Source: Gemmatimonadota bacterium | GTDB lineage: Bacteria > Gemmatimonadota > Gemmatimonadetes > Longimicrobiales > Gaopeijiaceae | DNA length: 48,694 nt | Reading direction: 5' to 3' | Assembly: GCA_009844885.1 (NCBI GenBank) | Contig: VYAQ01000024.1 | Location: 1 to 48,694 of the forward strand | Shown: positions 31,514-41,711 of the stretch, piece after piece | Numbering within the stretch: the first letter of the stretch is position 1 | How the letters are laid out: every line of letters begins with the position of its first letter | Position numbers and translations under genes: made by a program | The notes under the pieces: generated by a model | What the model was told of the DNA's origin: nothing | Seen by the model: the letters and a program-made list of their open reading frames with translations, nothing else | Database searches by the model: none

Positions 31514-32566
31514 CTAGAGGATTGACACGCCCCCTGCCGGCCCCTGCTCGTCTACGAGCCGCTCCACCCGGCGAAGGACACGCGCGATTACCTCACCCAG
31601 CGGCCCCGTCACGACGGCCGCCGCCGCCCTCGCATGCCCACCACCGCCGAACCCGGTCGCCACCGCCCCCACATCGATCGGCGGCACCGACCGGAGCGAG
31701 ACCTTGATCCTGCCGTCGGCCGTAGTTCGAAAGAGCATCGCCACCTGGACTCCGTCGACGTCGCGCGGCACGTCCACGAAACCCTCCAGGTCCTCGACGG
31801 TCGCTCCCACGCGGTCGTACGCGTCCTTCGGAACCGTCATCCAGGCGATCCGGCCGTCCGCGTGCACCGTAAGCGTTGCCAGTGCCTCCCGCAGCAGTTC
31901 AAAGCGCCGCACGCGGAAGCGGCCATAGACGGCCCGGAAGAGGGCCTCCGGGACGGCACCGAGCTCCACCAGCCGCGACGCCACGCGGAAGCAGTCTCGG
32001 TCCGTGTTCGAGAAGCGGAATCCGCCCGTGTCGGTCATAACGGCCACGTACAGCGCACGCGCGACCGACGGCGGCCATGGACCGCCGGCCCGGTCGATGA
32101 GTTCGAAGACCAGGGCGCCGGTCGCGCACGCGGCGGTATCGCATATGACGAGGCCGTCGATCGGCCGATCCGAGGGGGGATGATGGTCGATCACGACCTT
32201 GGGAAGGTGCCGGATCAGTGACTTGACCCTGCCGATGCGCGGGAAACGGGCCGTGTCGAGCACTACTGCCAGGTCGGCCTCACTACAGTGTCGGGCCTCC
32301 AGGCCGCTCTTCGGCGGCAGAACCCACCCGGGGTCCGGGAGCAGGAAGCCGAAGCTCTCGGGGAAAGGGGTCGGATTCACGAGCCACGCCTCGGCCCCAC
32401 GCTCCCTCAGGAACGCGGCGAGCGCCACCTGCGATCCGGCACCGTCGCCATCCGCGTTCGCGTGCGTCGTGATCACGACTGAGGAGGCCCGGTCCAGACG
32501 CTCGAGCACTTCGTCGAACCGGCTGCCGCGATCGGTCCGCGCGCGGCCTCCCCGGGGCTCCGTCAT
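31514..32566 (-). CDS. nrnA: DHH-family phosphoesterase, NrnA-like
   Basis: Expected to degrade nano-RNA oligonucleotides and to dephosphorylate 3'-phosphoadenosine 5'-phosphate. The 350-residue product has the DHH metal motifs THANADGDGAGS (residues about 34-45), VVLDTA and VIDHHPPSD, and the DHHA1 C-terminal domain with the GGGHARAA substrate motif. ATG at 32566 overlaps the coaE stop by four bases (ATGA). The protein is slightly longer than the typical 310-330 residues through an N-terminal, Arg-rich stretch. Confidence 0.92.
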   Translation of the reverse strand: MTEPRGGRARTDRGSRFDEVLERLDRASSVVITTHANADGDGAGSQVALAAFLRERGAEAWLVNPTPFPESFGFLLPDPGWVLPPKSGLEARHCSEADLAVVLDTARFPRIGRVKSLIRHLPKVVIDHHPPSDRPIDGLVICDTAACATGALVFELIDRAGGPWPPSVARALYVAVMTDTGGFRFSNTDRDCFRVASRLVELGAVPEALFRAVYGRFRVRRFELLREALATLTVHADGRIAWMTVPKDAYDRVGATVEDLEGFVDVPRDVDGVQVAMLFRTTADGRIKVSLRSVPPIDVGAVATGFGGGGHARAAAAVVTGPLGEVIARVLRRVERLVDEQGPAGGVSIL

Positions 32567-33171
32567 CGTCGCGCACTCCGCGACCGCAGTCCCTGCAGAA
32601 CCTGGGCAGCGGCAGCAACCAACGCCGCGCGGCCATCTCCGTTGTTCAGCACGATGTCGGCCCTGGACCGCTTCGTTTCAGCAGACTGTTGCGCGGCCAT
32701 CACGGCGTCCGCCTCCTCCTGCGTCATGTCCCTGGTCTCGACGATGCGCCGGCGCCGCACGCCCTCCGGTGCGTCCACGACGATCACGACGTCCACCTCG
32801 GTCTCCATCCCCGTCTCGAACAGCAGCGGAATCTCCCATACCACGAGGGGTGCGCCTTCCGCCCGCCGATCTTCTGTCCACTGGTCCCTGAGGCGCCTGA
32901 CCTCGGGATGAACGATGGCCTCCAGACTGCGGAGCGCCTCTTCGTCGCGGAACACGCGCCGGCGCACGGCCGCGCGGTCCAGCGAGCCGTCCTCGTTGAG
33001 CACGCCGGTCCCGAAGAGGTCCACGATCTCGGCAAGCGCGGCGCTCCCCGGCTCCACCGCCGTCCGCGCCAACCGATCGGCCGATGCCACCGGAACCCCG
33101 GCGTCGCGCCACAGCTCCGCGACGGTCGACTTCCCCGCCGCCACGTTCCCCGTCAGGCCGACGATCACCAT
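32563..33171 (-). CDS. coaE: Dephospho-CoA kinase
   Basis: Phosphorylates dephospho-CoA in the last step of coenzyme A synthesis. The 202-residue product has the P-loop GLTGNVAAGKST (residues 5-16) and the family motifs ASADRLART and HPEVRRLR; VVWEIPLLFETGME precedes the C-terminal lid with RDMTQEEADAVMAAQ. ATG at 33171 is chosen; GTG at 33177, which makes a GTGA overlap with the upstream stop, would add two residues and might be the true coupled start. Confidence 0.95.
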   Translation of the reverse strand: MVIVGLTGNVAAGKSTVAELWRDAGVPVASADRLARTAVEPGSAALAEIVDLFGTGVLNEDGSLDRAAVRRRVFRDEEALRSLEAIVHPEVRRLRDQWTEDRRAEGAPLVVWEIPLLFETGMETEVDVVIVVDAPEGVRRRRIVETRDMTQEEADAVMAAQQSAETKRSRADIVLNNGDGRAALVAAAAQVLQGLRSRSARR

Positions 33172-33173
33172 GG

Positions 33174-33977
33174 TCACCCACCCGGCCCGACGGCCCAGGA
33201 CACCCCGAACGCGACCATCGTGCTGAATACGACGTTCCCGCACAACACCGCGGTCATGACCCCGATCAGCGAGTACCGCATGAAGGCCAGGGGAATCACG
33301 AGCAGCTCGTTCGAGAACGGCACGAAGGCCGCGTAAAGGAACATGAGGCCCAACGGCAGGAACCGATGACGGGCGTGCAGCGCTTCGGCGCGCGCCCGGA
33401 GGCCAGCCAGTCGATCATGCGCCAGCTCGCGGGTGGCATCGCCGATCAGGTATCCCAGCAGGTCGCCCAGGGTCATGCCCAACGCGATCGTCGCCAGCGT
33501 GGGGACGGGCGCGAACCCGGATTCCATGAGGAGTGGATAGAAGAACGCGACGGGTATCGCGACCAGGCTGAAGCCGCTGACTATTGAAACCCCAAGCAGC
33601 CCCCAGTAGCCCGCGGCGGCCACAGCCTCGCGCAACCCCGCCAGCTCACCCGCGCGGAGGTTGACCCACGCAACCACGCCCACCAGCGCCGCGATCAGGA
33701 GAATCTTGACCCAGATCGGCACCGGGCCGGGCGGGCGCATGCGCCGCCGCATTTCCGCGGACCACGTGACGAAGCGTTCGATCTCGTCGGTCGGCGGCAC
33801 CGCATCCGGGTCTCCGTACGCGGTCTCCAGCCGCCAGCGCATGTACGGCTTCGACGGAAGCGGCAGGAAGGGCGCCTTGCGATACCAGCCCCTGGAGCGA
33901 AACGCCCACGCGGCGGAGACCAGCGCGGGCCACAGCCGCGGGCGCCTGAGCGCGAGGAGAATGAAGGGGCGGATCAT
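33174..33977 (-). CDS. VTT/DedA-like membrane protein
   Basis: A 267-residue protein. The first 90 residues are basic and soluble ([21 protein letters not shown]), followed by about five hydrophobic segments from residue 90. The block [20 protein letters not shown] and [21 protein letters not shown] resembles the VTT (SNARE-associated/DedA) fold, some members of which move lipid carriers across membranes. The full VTT signature is not perfect, so the family call is tentative. It is the first gene of the eight-gene minus-strand operon and faces away from the DUF255 gene. Confidence 0.7.
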   Translation of the reverse strand: MIRPFILLALRRPRLWPALVSAAWAFRSRGWYRKAPFLPLPSKPYMRWRLETAYGDPDAVPPTDEIERFVTWSAEMRRRMRPPGPVPIWVKILLIAALVGVVAWVNLRAGELAGLREAVAAAGYWGLLGVSIVSGFSLVAIPVAFFYPLLMESGFAPVPTLATIALGMTLGDLLGYLIGDATRELAHDRLAGLRARAEALHARHRFLPLGLMFLYAAFVPFSNELLVIPLAFMRYSLIGVMTAVLCGNVVFSTMVAFGVSWAVGPGG

Positions 33978-34082
33978 TTGCGTGAAAAGCTCTCACCGAC
34001 GCTGCCATGGCACAACCAACGCCCCGGCTCGGCCCCGGCGGCCACTCGCCCCGGCGGCGCCGTCCGGCTAGCTTCGTCCCTC

Positions 34083-36143
34083 ATGACCAACCGCCTCAGC
34101 CTCGAGACGAGTCCCTACCTTCTCCAGCACGCTCACAACCCCGTGGACTGGTATCCATGGGGCGATGAGGCGCTTGCCCTTGCCCGCGAGCACGACCAAC
34201 CGATCCTCCTGTCAATCGGCTATTCGGCCTGCCACTGGTGTCACGTCATGGAGCGCGAGTCGTTCGAGGATGCCGAGACCGCCCGGCTCATGAACCGGCA
34301 CTTCGTCAACATCAAGGTGGACCGTGAGGAGCGCCCGGATGTGGACTCGATCTATATGCGGGCGGTTCAGGCCATGACGGGTCAGGGCGGCTGGCCATTG
34401 ACCGCCTTCCTCACGCCCGAAGGCGTTCCGTTCTACGGCGGCACCTACTTCCCTCCCGCTCCCCGGCACGGAATGCCCTCCTTTCGCCAGGTGCTGCGCG
34501 CTGCCGCGGACGCCTACACCTCGCGGCGTGCCGAAGTCACCGCGCGCGGGGACCACCTGACCGAGATCCTGGCCCGCGGTGCGACCGAAGCGCAGCCGGC
34601 GTCCGGCCACTTCGACGCTCCCGACGGCAGGCTCTTCGTTCACGCGGTCTCTGCCGCGGGCAGGACGTTCGATCCCTCCAACGGCGGCTTCGGGAACGCG
34701 CCAAAGTTCCCACAGCCGGTGTTCCTCGACTTCCTGCTGCGCACCGGCGGCCCACGCTCCCACGGGGTCTCCATGGCCACCCACACGCTCTCGCGGATGG
34801 CGGCCGGCGGCATTCGCGACCACGCCGGCGGGGGCTTCCACCGCTACTCGGTCGACGCGCGCTGGCTGGTCCCCCACTTCGAGAAGATGCTGTACGACAA
34901 CGCGCTCATCGCCCGTGCGCTGACCCGCGCTCATCTGCTGGGCGCCGAAGGGATGGGGCCGGTCGCCGAGGAGACGCTCGACTATGTACTCGAAGATCTG
35001 ACGTCGCCCGAGGGCGCCTTCTATTCCGCACGCGACGCGGACTCGGAAGGGGAGGAAGGCGTCTTCTACCTGTGGACCCCCTCCCAGATCCGCAGCGCGC
35101 TCGAGCCCGATGCGGCGCGCCTGGTGTCGCGCGTCTACGACATCAGCGAGGCCGGAAACTTCGAGGGACGCAACATCCTGCACCTGCCCCACGACCTCGA
35201 GGCCATCTCGCGGCAGGAGGGGATCCGGCCCCCCGAACTGAACAGCCTGCTCCGGGAGTCACTCAACCTGCTCAAGGCACGCCGGAGCACGCGGCCCGAG
35301 CCCCTGCGCGACGAGAAGGTGATCACATCCTGGAACGGCTTCACCATCCGCGCGCTGGCCGAAGCCGGGCCCGCGCTGGGGCGCGCCGACTACACCCACG
35401 CGGCAGAGCGGGCGGCCGGATTCCTGCTCGAGACCGTGCGCCGCGGCGACCGCCTGCAGCGCATCTTCGCGGCGGGCCGGGTGCACATCGACGGCTTCCT
35501 GGAAGACTACGGCTCGCTTGGAAACGCCTGCCTGTCCCTCTACGAAGCGACGCTCGACCCGCGCTGGCTGGCCGACGCGGACTGGATCGCGGCCACCATG
35601 GTCACGCGCTTCTGGTCCGACGCCGAGGGCATCTTCTACGACGCGCCGGTGGACGAGGACGGACTGCTGGTGCGGCCCCGCGACATCATGGACAACGCCA
35701 CCCCGTCCGGCAATTCGCTGGCGACCGAGTTGCTGGCCCGCTCGGCCGCGATCACCGGCAACACGGAGCACGCCGGACTGGCCGAGACGGTCCTGGCACG
35801 CGAACGCGGCATGATGGAACGCTATCCCCCCGCGGCGGGGCGTCTTCTCTCCACGGCCGTCATGTGCGAGACTCCACGGTTGGAAATCGCGCTGGTGGGA
35901 CCTTTCGAGCGCGTCGCCGGCATGCATGGCCGGGCCCACGGGGATCCCCATCCGAACCGGGTCATCGTCGGCGGCGACCCGTCGGACCCGGCAGTGGCGC
36001 GGCTGCCCGCCATGGAGGGGCGTGCCGACCGGGTGGGCGAGGCCTTCGTCTGCGTCGGAAACACCTGCCAGGAGCCGGCGGCCTCCACAGGGGCACTGGA
36101 CACCGCGCTGAAACAGGCCCAGTCTGTCAGCGCGGGCGGTTGA
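34083..36143 (+). CDS. DUF255 thioredoxin-domain protein (YyaL/SSP411 family)
   Basis: A 686-residue protein with two parts. The N-terminal thioredoxin-like domain (DUF255) has [20 protein letters not shown] and the CxxC motif [16 protein letters not shown]; the alpha-toroid part from about residue 190 resembles N-acylglucosamine epimerase/cellobiose-epimerase proteins ([30 protein letters not shown]). The molecular activity of this widespread family is not established. ATG at 34083 matches the usual family start, [13 protein letters not shown]. The next gene starts 27 bases after its stop. Confidence 0.93.
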   Translation: MTNRLSLETSPYLLQHAHNPVDWYPWGDEALALAREHDQPILLSIGYSACHWCHVMERESFEDAETARLMNRHFVNIKVDREERPDVDSIYMRAVQAMTGQGGWPLTAFLTPEGVPFYGGTYFPPAPRHGMPSFRQVLRAAADAYTSRRAEVTARGDHLTEILARGATEAQPASGHFDAPDGRLFVHAVSAAGRTFDPSNGGFGNAPKFPQPVFLDFLLRTGGPRSHGVSMATHTLSRMAAGGIRDHAGGGFHRYSVDARWLVPHFEKMLYDNALIARALTRAHLLGAEGMGPVAEETLDYVLEDLTSPEGAFYSARDADSEGEEGVFYLWTPSQIRSALEPDAARLVSRVYDISEAGNFEGRNILHLPHDLEAISRQEGIRPPELNSLLRESLNLLKARRSTRPEPLRDEKVITSWNGFTIRALAEAGPALGRADYTHAAERAAGFLLETVRRGDRLQRIFAAGRVHIDGFLEDYGSLGNACLSLYEATLDPRWLADADWIAATMVTRFWSDAEGIFYDAPVDEDGLLVRPRDIMDNATPSGNSLATELLARSAAITGNTEHAGLAETVLARERGMMERYPPAAGRLLSTAVMCETPRLEIALVGPFERVAGMHGRAHGDPHPNRVIVGGDPSDPAVARLPAMEGRADRVGEAFVCVGNTCQEPAASTGALDTALKQAQSVSAGG

Positions 36144-36170
36144 ACTGCCAACCACTACATTCGGGAGGAC

Positions 36171-38303
36171 ATGGCCACACTGGAGCATGAACTCGGCTCG
36201 GACGTCGAATCCGACCTTCCCGGTCCGAATACGCTGTTGCGCTGGTACCGGACGATGGTCACGGCGCGCAACATCGACGACCGCGAGGCCATGCTCTACA
36301 AGCAGGGCAAGGTCTTCTTTCTGATTGCGGGCGCGGGCCACGAGGCAATTCAGGTGGCTCTCGCCGACTTCCTGCGACCCGGGTCGGACTGGTTCTGTCT
36401 CTACTACCGGGACCGGGCTCTCGCACTGGCGCTCGGCGTGCCCCCGATGGAACAGCTGCTGCAGGGGATGGGAGCCGAGGCGGATCCGGCCAGCGGGGGC
36501 CGCCAGATGCCGGCCCACTTCTCGGACGAGCGCCTCAACATCGTGTCGGCATCTTCACCCACGGGAACGCAGTTCCTGCACGCGGCGGGGTGCGCGGAAG
36601 CGGGGCTCCGGGCGAGCCGCCTGCCGGAATTGCGGAACCATGTCGGGTCCTTCGCGGACGACGAGATCGTGCTCTGCACCGCGGGCGACGGCACCACCTC
36701 GCAGGGCGAGTTCTGGGAGACGCTCAACACGGCATGCAACCTCAAGCTGCCCATCCTGTTCCTCGTCGAGGACAACGAGTACGCGATCTCGGTCCCGGTG
36801 GAGGTTCAGACCGCCGGCGGCAACGTGTCGCGGCTGGTCACCGGCTTCCCGGATTTGAAAATCCTCGAGTGCGACGGAACCGATCTGCTCGAGAGCCATC
36901 GGGCCGCCCGTGAAGCCGTGGCCTGGTGCAGGGAAGGCCGGGGTCCGGCGCTGCTGCACGCCCACACGACCCGTCCGTATTCGCATTCCGGATCGGACGA
37001 CGAGACGGCCTACCGGACCCCTGCCGAGCGGGAGGCGCAGGACCGCCGTGATCCGTTGCCGAAGGCACGCCGCCTGCTGATTGAAACGGGCGCGGCAACC
37101 CCGGAGGAACTGGACCGAATGGAGGCCGATGTCGGGGCTGCCGTGGCCGCGGCCGCGGACCAGGCCCTGGAGCATCCGCAGCCTCCCGTGGACACGGCCA
37201 CCAAGTGGCTGTACTCCGAAACGGTCGATCCGACCGGCCGCGACTTCGACACCGAGGATCGCCCGGTCTTCGCCGACGACCGTCCGCTGACCATGGTCGA
37301 CCTCCTGAACCGCTGCCTCCGCTCCGAGATGGAGCGCGACCCGAGGATCATCGTCTTTGGCCAGGACGTCGCCGACGCCTCACGCGAGCGGGCCCTCGGC
37401 GAGGTGAAGGGCAAGGGCGGCGTCTTCAAGGTCACCCATGGATTGCAGTCGCGCTTCGGCAGCGACCGCGTCTACAACGCTCCACTTGCCGAGGCGAACA
37501 TCATCGGCCGGGCCATCGGCATGGCTGCCCGTGGGCTCAAACCGGTCGCCGAGATCCAGTTCGTGGACTACATCTGGCCCGCGTTCATGCAGATCCGCAA
37601 CGAACTGGCCACGATGCGCTACCGGTCGGCCGGCAAGTGGGCGGCGCCGGTCGTCGTGCGCACCACCTACGGCGGCTACATCAAGGGAGGCATATACCAC
37701 TCCCAGACCGCGCCGTCGCTGTTTGCGCACACGCACGGACTCCGCGTCGTCCTGCCGTCGAACGCGCTCGACGCCAACGGCCTGCTGCGGACCGCGATCC
37801 GTTGCGACGACCCCGTCATGTTCCTCGAACACAAGCACCTCTACCGCCAGGTTCACAACAAGGGCGCCGATCCCGGCCCGGACTACATGATTCCGTTCGG
37901 AAAGGCCAAGGTAGTGCGGCGCGGCCGGGACCTGACGGTCGTCACCTGCGGCGCCCTCGTGAAGCGCACCATGGACGCGGCCCGCGTCGCCGAGCAGCGG
38001 CACGGCGTGAGCACGGAGGTGATCGATCTGCGCTCCCTGTCGCCGCTTGACATGGAGACGATCGGCGACAGCGTGCGCCGGACCAACAAAGTCATGGTCG
38101 CCTACGAGGACGCCCTGTCGTGGGGGATCGGATCGGAAATCGCCGCGCTGATCGCCGACGAACTGTTTCCCTGGCTGGACGGTCCGGTGCGCCGGGTGGC
38201 GGCGCTGGACACCTGGGTGGCGTTCTCGCCCCAGCTGGAAAAGGCCATCCTGCCCCAGGCGGACGACGTACTGGAGGGGATTCTGGGGCTGGCGGGATAC
38301 TAG
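36171..38303 (+). CDS. 2-oxoacid dehydrogenase E1, fused alpha and beta subunits
   Basis: A 710-residue thiamine-diphosphate enzyme in which the E1 alpha and beta chains, usually separate, are joined. Residues of about 1-345 are alpha-like, with [19 protein letters not shown] and [11 protein letters not shown] for cofactor binding. Residues of about 375-710 are beta-like, with [33 protein letters not shown] and [12 protein letters not shown]. It resembles branched-chain 2-oxoacid or acetoin/pyruvate-type E1 and needs E2 and E3, neither of which is in the window. ATG at 36171 has GGAGG immediately before. The preceding DUF255 gene is probably cotranscribed. Confidence 0.94.
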   Translation: MATLEHELGSDVESDLPGPNTLLRWYRTMVTARNIDDREAMLYKQGKVFFLIAGAGHEAIQVALADFLRPGSDWFCLYYRDRALALALGVPPMEQLLQGMGAEADPASGGRQMPAHFSDERLNIVSASSPTGTQFLHAAGCAEAGLRASRLPELRNHVGSFADDEIVLCTAGDGTTSQGEFWETLNTACNLKLPILFLVEDNEYAISVPVEVQTAGGNVSRLVTGFPDLKILECDGTDLLESHRAAREAVAWCREGRGPALLHAHTTRPYSHSGSDDETAYRTPAEREAQDRRDPLPKARRLLIETGAATPEELDRMEADVGAAVAAAADQALEHPQPPVDTATKWLYSETVDPTGRDFDTEDRPVFADDRPLTMVDLLNRCLRSEMERDPRIIVFGQDVADASRERALGEVKGKGGVFKVTHGLQSRFGSDRVYNAPLAEANIIGRAIGMAARGLKPVAEIQFVDYIWPAFMQIRNELATMRYRSAGKWAAPVVVRTTYGGYIKGGIYHSQTAPSLFAHTHGLRVVLPSNALDANGLLRTAIRCDDPVMFLEHKHLYRQVHNKGADPGPDYMIPFGKAKVVRRGRDLTVVTCGALVKRTMDAARVAEQRHGVSTEVIDLRSLSPLDMETIGDSVRRTNKVMVAYEDALSWGIGSEIAALIADELFPWLDGPVRRVAALDTWVAFSPQLEKAILPQADDVLEGILGLAGY

Positions 38304-38380
38304 GGGCGCCGAGCCCGCCGGGGTGCTCCTCTGGGGGAGCGGACATCACCGGCCTGGCGAACGCAGCCCTGGATCGACGC

Positions 38381-39508
38381 TCAGAAGCGGGCGTTCAGCA
38401 GCGGAATCTTCCAGGCCAGGCCCGATTGTCCATGCGCTCTCGCGGCGAGATCCCATGTCGGCGTGGGCAACGGCGTCGACAGCGACAGCGCGCCCCCCGA
38501 CCAGTTGACGAGAGCGCCCTGGCCCAGGCCCGAAGCGCCCGTTTCGTAGGGGTCTGCCTCCAGGTCCTCCCCGCGGGTCAGCACACCGCCCGCGATCAGT
38601 CCCGCGATGCTCCCCACGAGCGGCAAGGCGATCGCACTCTGCTCGTCGTCGACCTCCGCGATCAGGGCCGTGCCCAGGCCCGCAAAGCCACCAATCACGC
38701 CGGCCAGGCTGATCAGGCGGGTGCGTCCGCGACTGAGAGGCAAGCGGCTCCCGGCGAGTGCGCCGGCCACCAGCCCCGCGTTCCCTGTCAGCATGGACGC
38801 CGCAACCGTCGGATCCTCGCCGGCGTCCGCCAGGACCGAGGCCGCCACGCCGAACCACAGGCCCCAGAGGCTGCCCGCAGTCGCGGCGGTTGCCGTGCCG
38901 GGCGTGATTTCACTCCTTGAGGCCAGAACCCCCCCGAACGTGCCAATCGCCCCTCCCGCGATCATCGACCAGATCCTGTCCTCGATCCTGTCGTCTTCGA
39001 GGTCCAGGACGAGGGCCCAACCCGCTCCCTGAATGGCGCCCCAGGTGCCGCCCCAGCTGATCGCGCGGGCCTGCCCCGGTGAGACCGGCCGCGAACGCAC
39101 GAACTGGTGGGCAGCCAGGTAGCCGGCCGGTCCTCCCAGAAGCAGCCCGGCCCCGTATGCTTCGGGTTCCTCGGATTCCAGCGCCAGCGGGATCGCCACA
39201 CCCATCCAGAGCCCATAGGTGGTCGCCCAGACCCTGAGTTCGGTCTCTCCGCCCGCGGTTACCCGTCCGTCCAGGCGTGCCAGGGCCGACTCGGCGGCGG
39301 GCGTTCCCGGGAACTGCTGGACAATGTGACGGTAGAGCGCCTCGGCGACGTCTCTCTCTCCCTCGGCCTCGAATGCCGCAGCGGTCGCGAGCAGCACTGC
39401 CGCCGAGTCCGCTGGGGTGACCTGTGCCGAGAGCGGCGAGGGTGGGCCGGCGAACGCGACGAGGACGAAGGCGAAAAGGAGCAGCCGTACGAAAGTGTGT
39501 ATTCGCAT
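38381..39508 (-). CDS. Secreted TPR/glycine-rich protein of unknown function
   Basis: A 375-residue exported protein. Residues 1-29 form a signal peptide (LLLFAFVLVAFAG ... LSAQ). Residues of about 35-85 look like one or two tetratricopeptide-type helices (ALYRHIVQQFPGTPAAESALARLDG). The rest is alanine/glycine-rich with repeated hydrophobic stretches separated by charged turns, such as YGLWMGVAIPLALESEEPEA and LWGLWFGVAASVLADAGED, perhaps an internally repeated membrane or barrel domain; it ends with a terminal Phe (LLNARF), as outer-membrane proteins often do. I do not recognise a family. ATG at 39508 is chosen for the signal peptide. Confidence 0.72.
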   Translation of the reverse strand: MRIHTFVRLLLFAFVLVAFAGPPSPLSAQVTPADSAAVLLATAAAFEAEGERDVAEALYRHIVQQFPGTPAAESALARLDGRVTAGGETELRVWATTYGLWMGVAIPLALESEEPEAYGAGLLLGGPAGYLAAHQFVRSRPVSPGQARAISWGGTWGAIQGAGWALVLDLEDDRIEDRIWSMIAGGAIGTFGGVLASRSEITPGTATAATAGSLWGLWFGVAASVLADAGEDPTVAASMLTGNAGLVAGALAGSRLPLSRGRTRLISLAGVIGGFAGLGTALIAEVDDEQSAIALPLVGSIAGLIAGGVLTRGEDLEADPYETGASGLGQGALVNWSGGALSLSTPLPTPTWDLAARAHGQSGLAWKIPLLNARF

Positions 39509-39566
39509 GATGGAAGATACACCCGAGCTGCCGGATGTTGCCCTGGCCACGGGCGATGTGAACGCC

Positions 39567-40709
39567 CTACCCCAACACACCCACAATCCCCCCCTCCAGG
39601 TTCAGCACGTCCTCGTAGCCCTCGGCGACGAGCGCTTCGGCCACCTTCAGGCTCCGCACGCCCGTGTGGCAGTACACAACCACAGGTCGGTCCCGCGGAA
39701 CCTCCTCCAGCCGCTCGCCGACCTCGCCCATCGGCACGAGCACCGCTCCCAGCTCCGCCAGGTTCATCATCTGCCACTCCATGGGCTCGCGGACATCCAG
39801 GAGGAACGGGCGCGGATCGCCGGCCATCACCCCGGCCAGCTCGTCCGCCTCCACCCGGCCCACTGCGGACTCGTCCACCGCCGCCTCCGGCGCAACCCCG
39901 CAGAACACCTCGTAGTCGATCAGACCCGTCTGGGTGGGCTGGTCGCCGCACACCGGGCAGTCGGGATCGCGGCGAATCTCCAGCTCGCGCCAGCTGTAGG
40001 CGAGCGCGTCGAAGATCTGCAGGCGCCCCACGAGAGGCTCGCCGACCCCGAGCAGGAGCTTGACGGCCTCCATGGCCTGCGCCGCTCCGATGACCCCGGG
40101 CAGCGCCCCGAAGACCCCGGCTTCGGCACAGTTCGGGATCAGGCCCGGCGGCGGGGGCTCGCGGAAGAGGCACCGGTAGCAGGGTCCACCGTCGGTCGCA
40201 AAGACCGACAGCTGGCCTTCCCACCGGTACACCGAACCGTAGACGTTCGGCTTGCCCGTCAGCACGCAGGCGTCGTTGACCAGGTAGCGGGTGGGGAAGT
40301 TGTCGCTGCCGTCGACGACCACATCGAAACCCGCGACGATATCCAGCGCGTTGGCGGACGACAGCCGCAGCGCCCCCGTCTCCACCCTGACGTGCGGATT
40401 CACATCCGTGAGCCGCTGGCGGGCCGAGTCCACCTTCGGGGCGCCCAGCCCGCTGGTTCCGTGGAGGATCTGCCGCTGCAGGTTGGTCACGTCGACCACG
40501 TCCGGGTCTACGATGCCCAGCGTCCCCACCCCCGCCGCGGCCAGGTACAGCGCCGCCGGCGAACCCAGTCCGCCGGCCCCGACCAGGAGCACACGCGCGT
40601 GCTTGAGACGCTCCTGACCGGCTTTTCCGACCTCCGGAAGGACGAGATGGCGAGCGTAGCGGGCCAGCTCCTCGCGGGTCAGGGAAGGACCGGGATCACC
40701 ACCCTCCAC
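39567..40709 (-). CDS. moeB: MoeB/ThiF-type adenylyltransferase with C-terminal rhodanese domain
   Basis: Activates the C-terminal glycine of a small sulfur-carrier protein (MoaD or ThiS type) by adenylation, with a sulfurtransferase domain to supply sulfur. LTREELARYARHLVLPEVG, the GAGGLGSPAALYLAAAGVG nucleotide site, VDVTNLQRQILH and DGSDNFPTRYLVND are clear. Zinc cysteines are in GPCYRCLF and CPVCG. The rhodanese domain has the active-site loop YCHTGVRS. GTG at 40709 is chosen because the conserved sequence starts just after it; TTG at 40745 is possible but would extend the overlap with the upstream gene to 50 bases. No other moa/thi genes are near. Confidence 0.92.
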   Translation of the reverse strand: MEGGDPGPSLTREELARYARHLVLPEVGKAGQERLKHARVLLVGAGGLGSPAALYLAAAGVGTLGIVDPDVVDVTNLQRQILHGTSGLGAPKVDSARQRLTDVNPHVRVETGALRLSSANALDIVAGFDVVVDGSDNFPTRYLVNDACVLTGKPNVYGSVYRWEGQLSVFATDGGPCYRCLFREPPPPGLIPNCAEAGVFGALPGVIGAAQAMEAVKLLLGVGEPLVGRLQIFDALAYSWRELEIRRDPDCPVCGDQPTQTGLIDYEVFCGVAPEAAVDESAVGRVEADELAGVMAGDPRPFLLDVREPMEWQMMNLAELGAVLVPMGEVGERLEEVPRDRPVVVYCHTGVRSLKVAEALVAEGYEDVLNLEGGIVGVLG

Positions 40710-41418
40710 GACGCCCCCGTCCACCGACCGCGAACTGCAGTCCAAGGTTCAGGATCGGCCAATAGTTCTTCAGGTCGCCGGCGTCTTCCAGCGCACTTCG
40801 TTCTTCGGCCCGCAGATCCTCGCGGAATCTCTGGGTGTCGAGCACCGCGCGGTCGCCGGTGGCGCTCATCTCGAAATCCGACGAGTCGAGAAACGCGACA
40901 CCCACGTCCAGGAAGATCCCCACGCCCCGCGTCGCATGCTGTCCGAAACCGAGCAGCACATACGGAGCCCACGGTTCGGACACCAGGGTCGTCGTCAGCC
41001 GGGTGATTTCGGGCTCCGTGTAGGTGTTGGCGCCAATGTCGATCTCCGCACCGCTCCCGAGCGTGATCGCGTACGTCGGGTCGTGCTTCTTGTACAGCAT
41101 CCCGCCGCCGATCCGGAAGTTCCCGACCGCGATGTCGGCCCCGAAGGTGTACACCGACTTCGGTACCCCGAGCGTGCCGGTGCGGTTGTCCTCCAGCCCG
41201 GACACGGACGTGATATCCGCATCGAATCCGAGCAGGCTGGCGCCGCCCCGCAGGGAAACCCAGTCGTTGGCGATGAGGACCACCTCGGCACCGAGCCCCA
41301 GGGTGCCGGCGCGTCCGGCGATTGCAAGGTCCTGCATCGCCGACAGCGGACGAGGGGAGATGCCGCCAGCCACCATGACGACCCCCAGGGAAGCCGAAAG
41401 GATCGCGCGTCCGTTCAT
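40696..41418 (-). CDS. Predicted outer-membrane beta-barrel protein
   Basis: A 240-residue exported protein: signal peptide MNGRAILSASLGVVMVAGG to about residue 27, then many short amphipathic strands alternating with glycine and charged turns (VYTFGADIAVGNFRIGGGML, WAPYVLLGFGQHATRG, GIFLDVGVAFLDSS). This pattern suggests an 8- to 10-stranded barrel. Near the end, YWPILNLGLQFAVGG resembles a terminal strand, but extra basic residues follow. ATG at 41418 has a perfect GGAGG seven bases upstream. The family is not recognised. Confidence 0.75.
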   Translation of the reverse strand: MNGRAILSASLGVVMVAGGISPRPLSAMQDLAIAGRAGTLGLGAEVVLIANDWVSLRGGASLLGFDADITSVSGLEDNRTGTLGVPKSVYTFGADIAVGNFRIGGGMLYKKHDPTYAITLGSGAEIDIGANTYTEPEITRLTTTLVSEPWAPYVLLGFGQHATRGVGIFLDVGVAFLDSSDFEMSATGDRAVLDTQRFREDLRAEERSALEDAGDLKNYWPILNLGLQFAVGGRGRRGGW

Positions 41419-41711
41419 TCGGGAACCTCCACTTCGGTCGCCAGCTACGCCGCGTCGGCGGGTGAGCAACAGCGCCTGGGCGCAATGCGGCGTGCCGTGC
41501 CACCGCACATTGGGTTTCTTGTGACCTCCTCTACAGAGTGCAACGGAAGCCAGGTTGCCGCCACCCTCGTACGGTGTAAACGGGTTCAGCATGATCCCTG
41601 TCCCAGTGATGGGCGCGCCCGGTCCAGGGATTCTTGAACGCAACCGTTGTCCGCTTGGGAGTTGTCATCCGGATCGAGGATGGCAAAGTTTGTCATTCAC
41701 GGGGAGTCGCA
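41419..41711. promoter_or_regulatory. Divergent intergenic region (293 bases)
   Basis: This spacer separates the outer-membrane protein gene (-) from the first propeller gene (+) and should carry promoters for both. A GGAGGT for the minus-strand gene and GGGGAGTC for the plus-strand gene lie at the two ends. Several GC-rich stretches are present, but no tRNA, repeat, terminator or clear -35/-10 pair could be seen. Confidence 0.35.

Noticed and set aside
38322-38338. Hairpin GCTCC/GGAGC after the E1 gene as a terminator
   Set aside because: The stem is only five base pairs without a T tract; kept out as too weak.
38306-38353. Possible fourth copy of the 48-bp repeat
   Set aside because: GGCGCC and GGTGCTC occur at the right spacing, but the rest does not match better than chance for this GC content.
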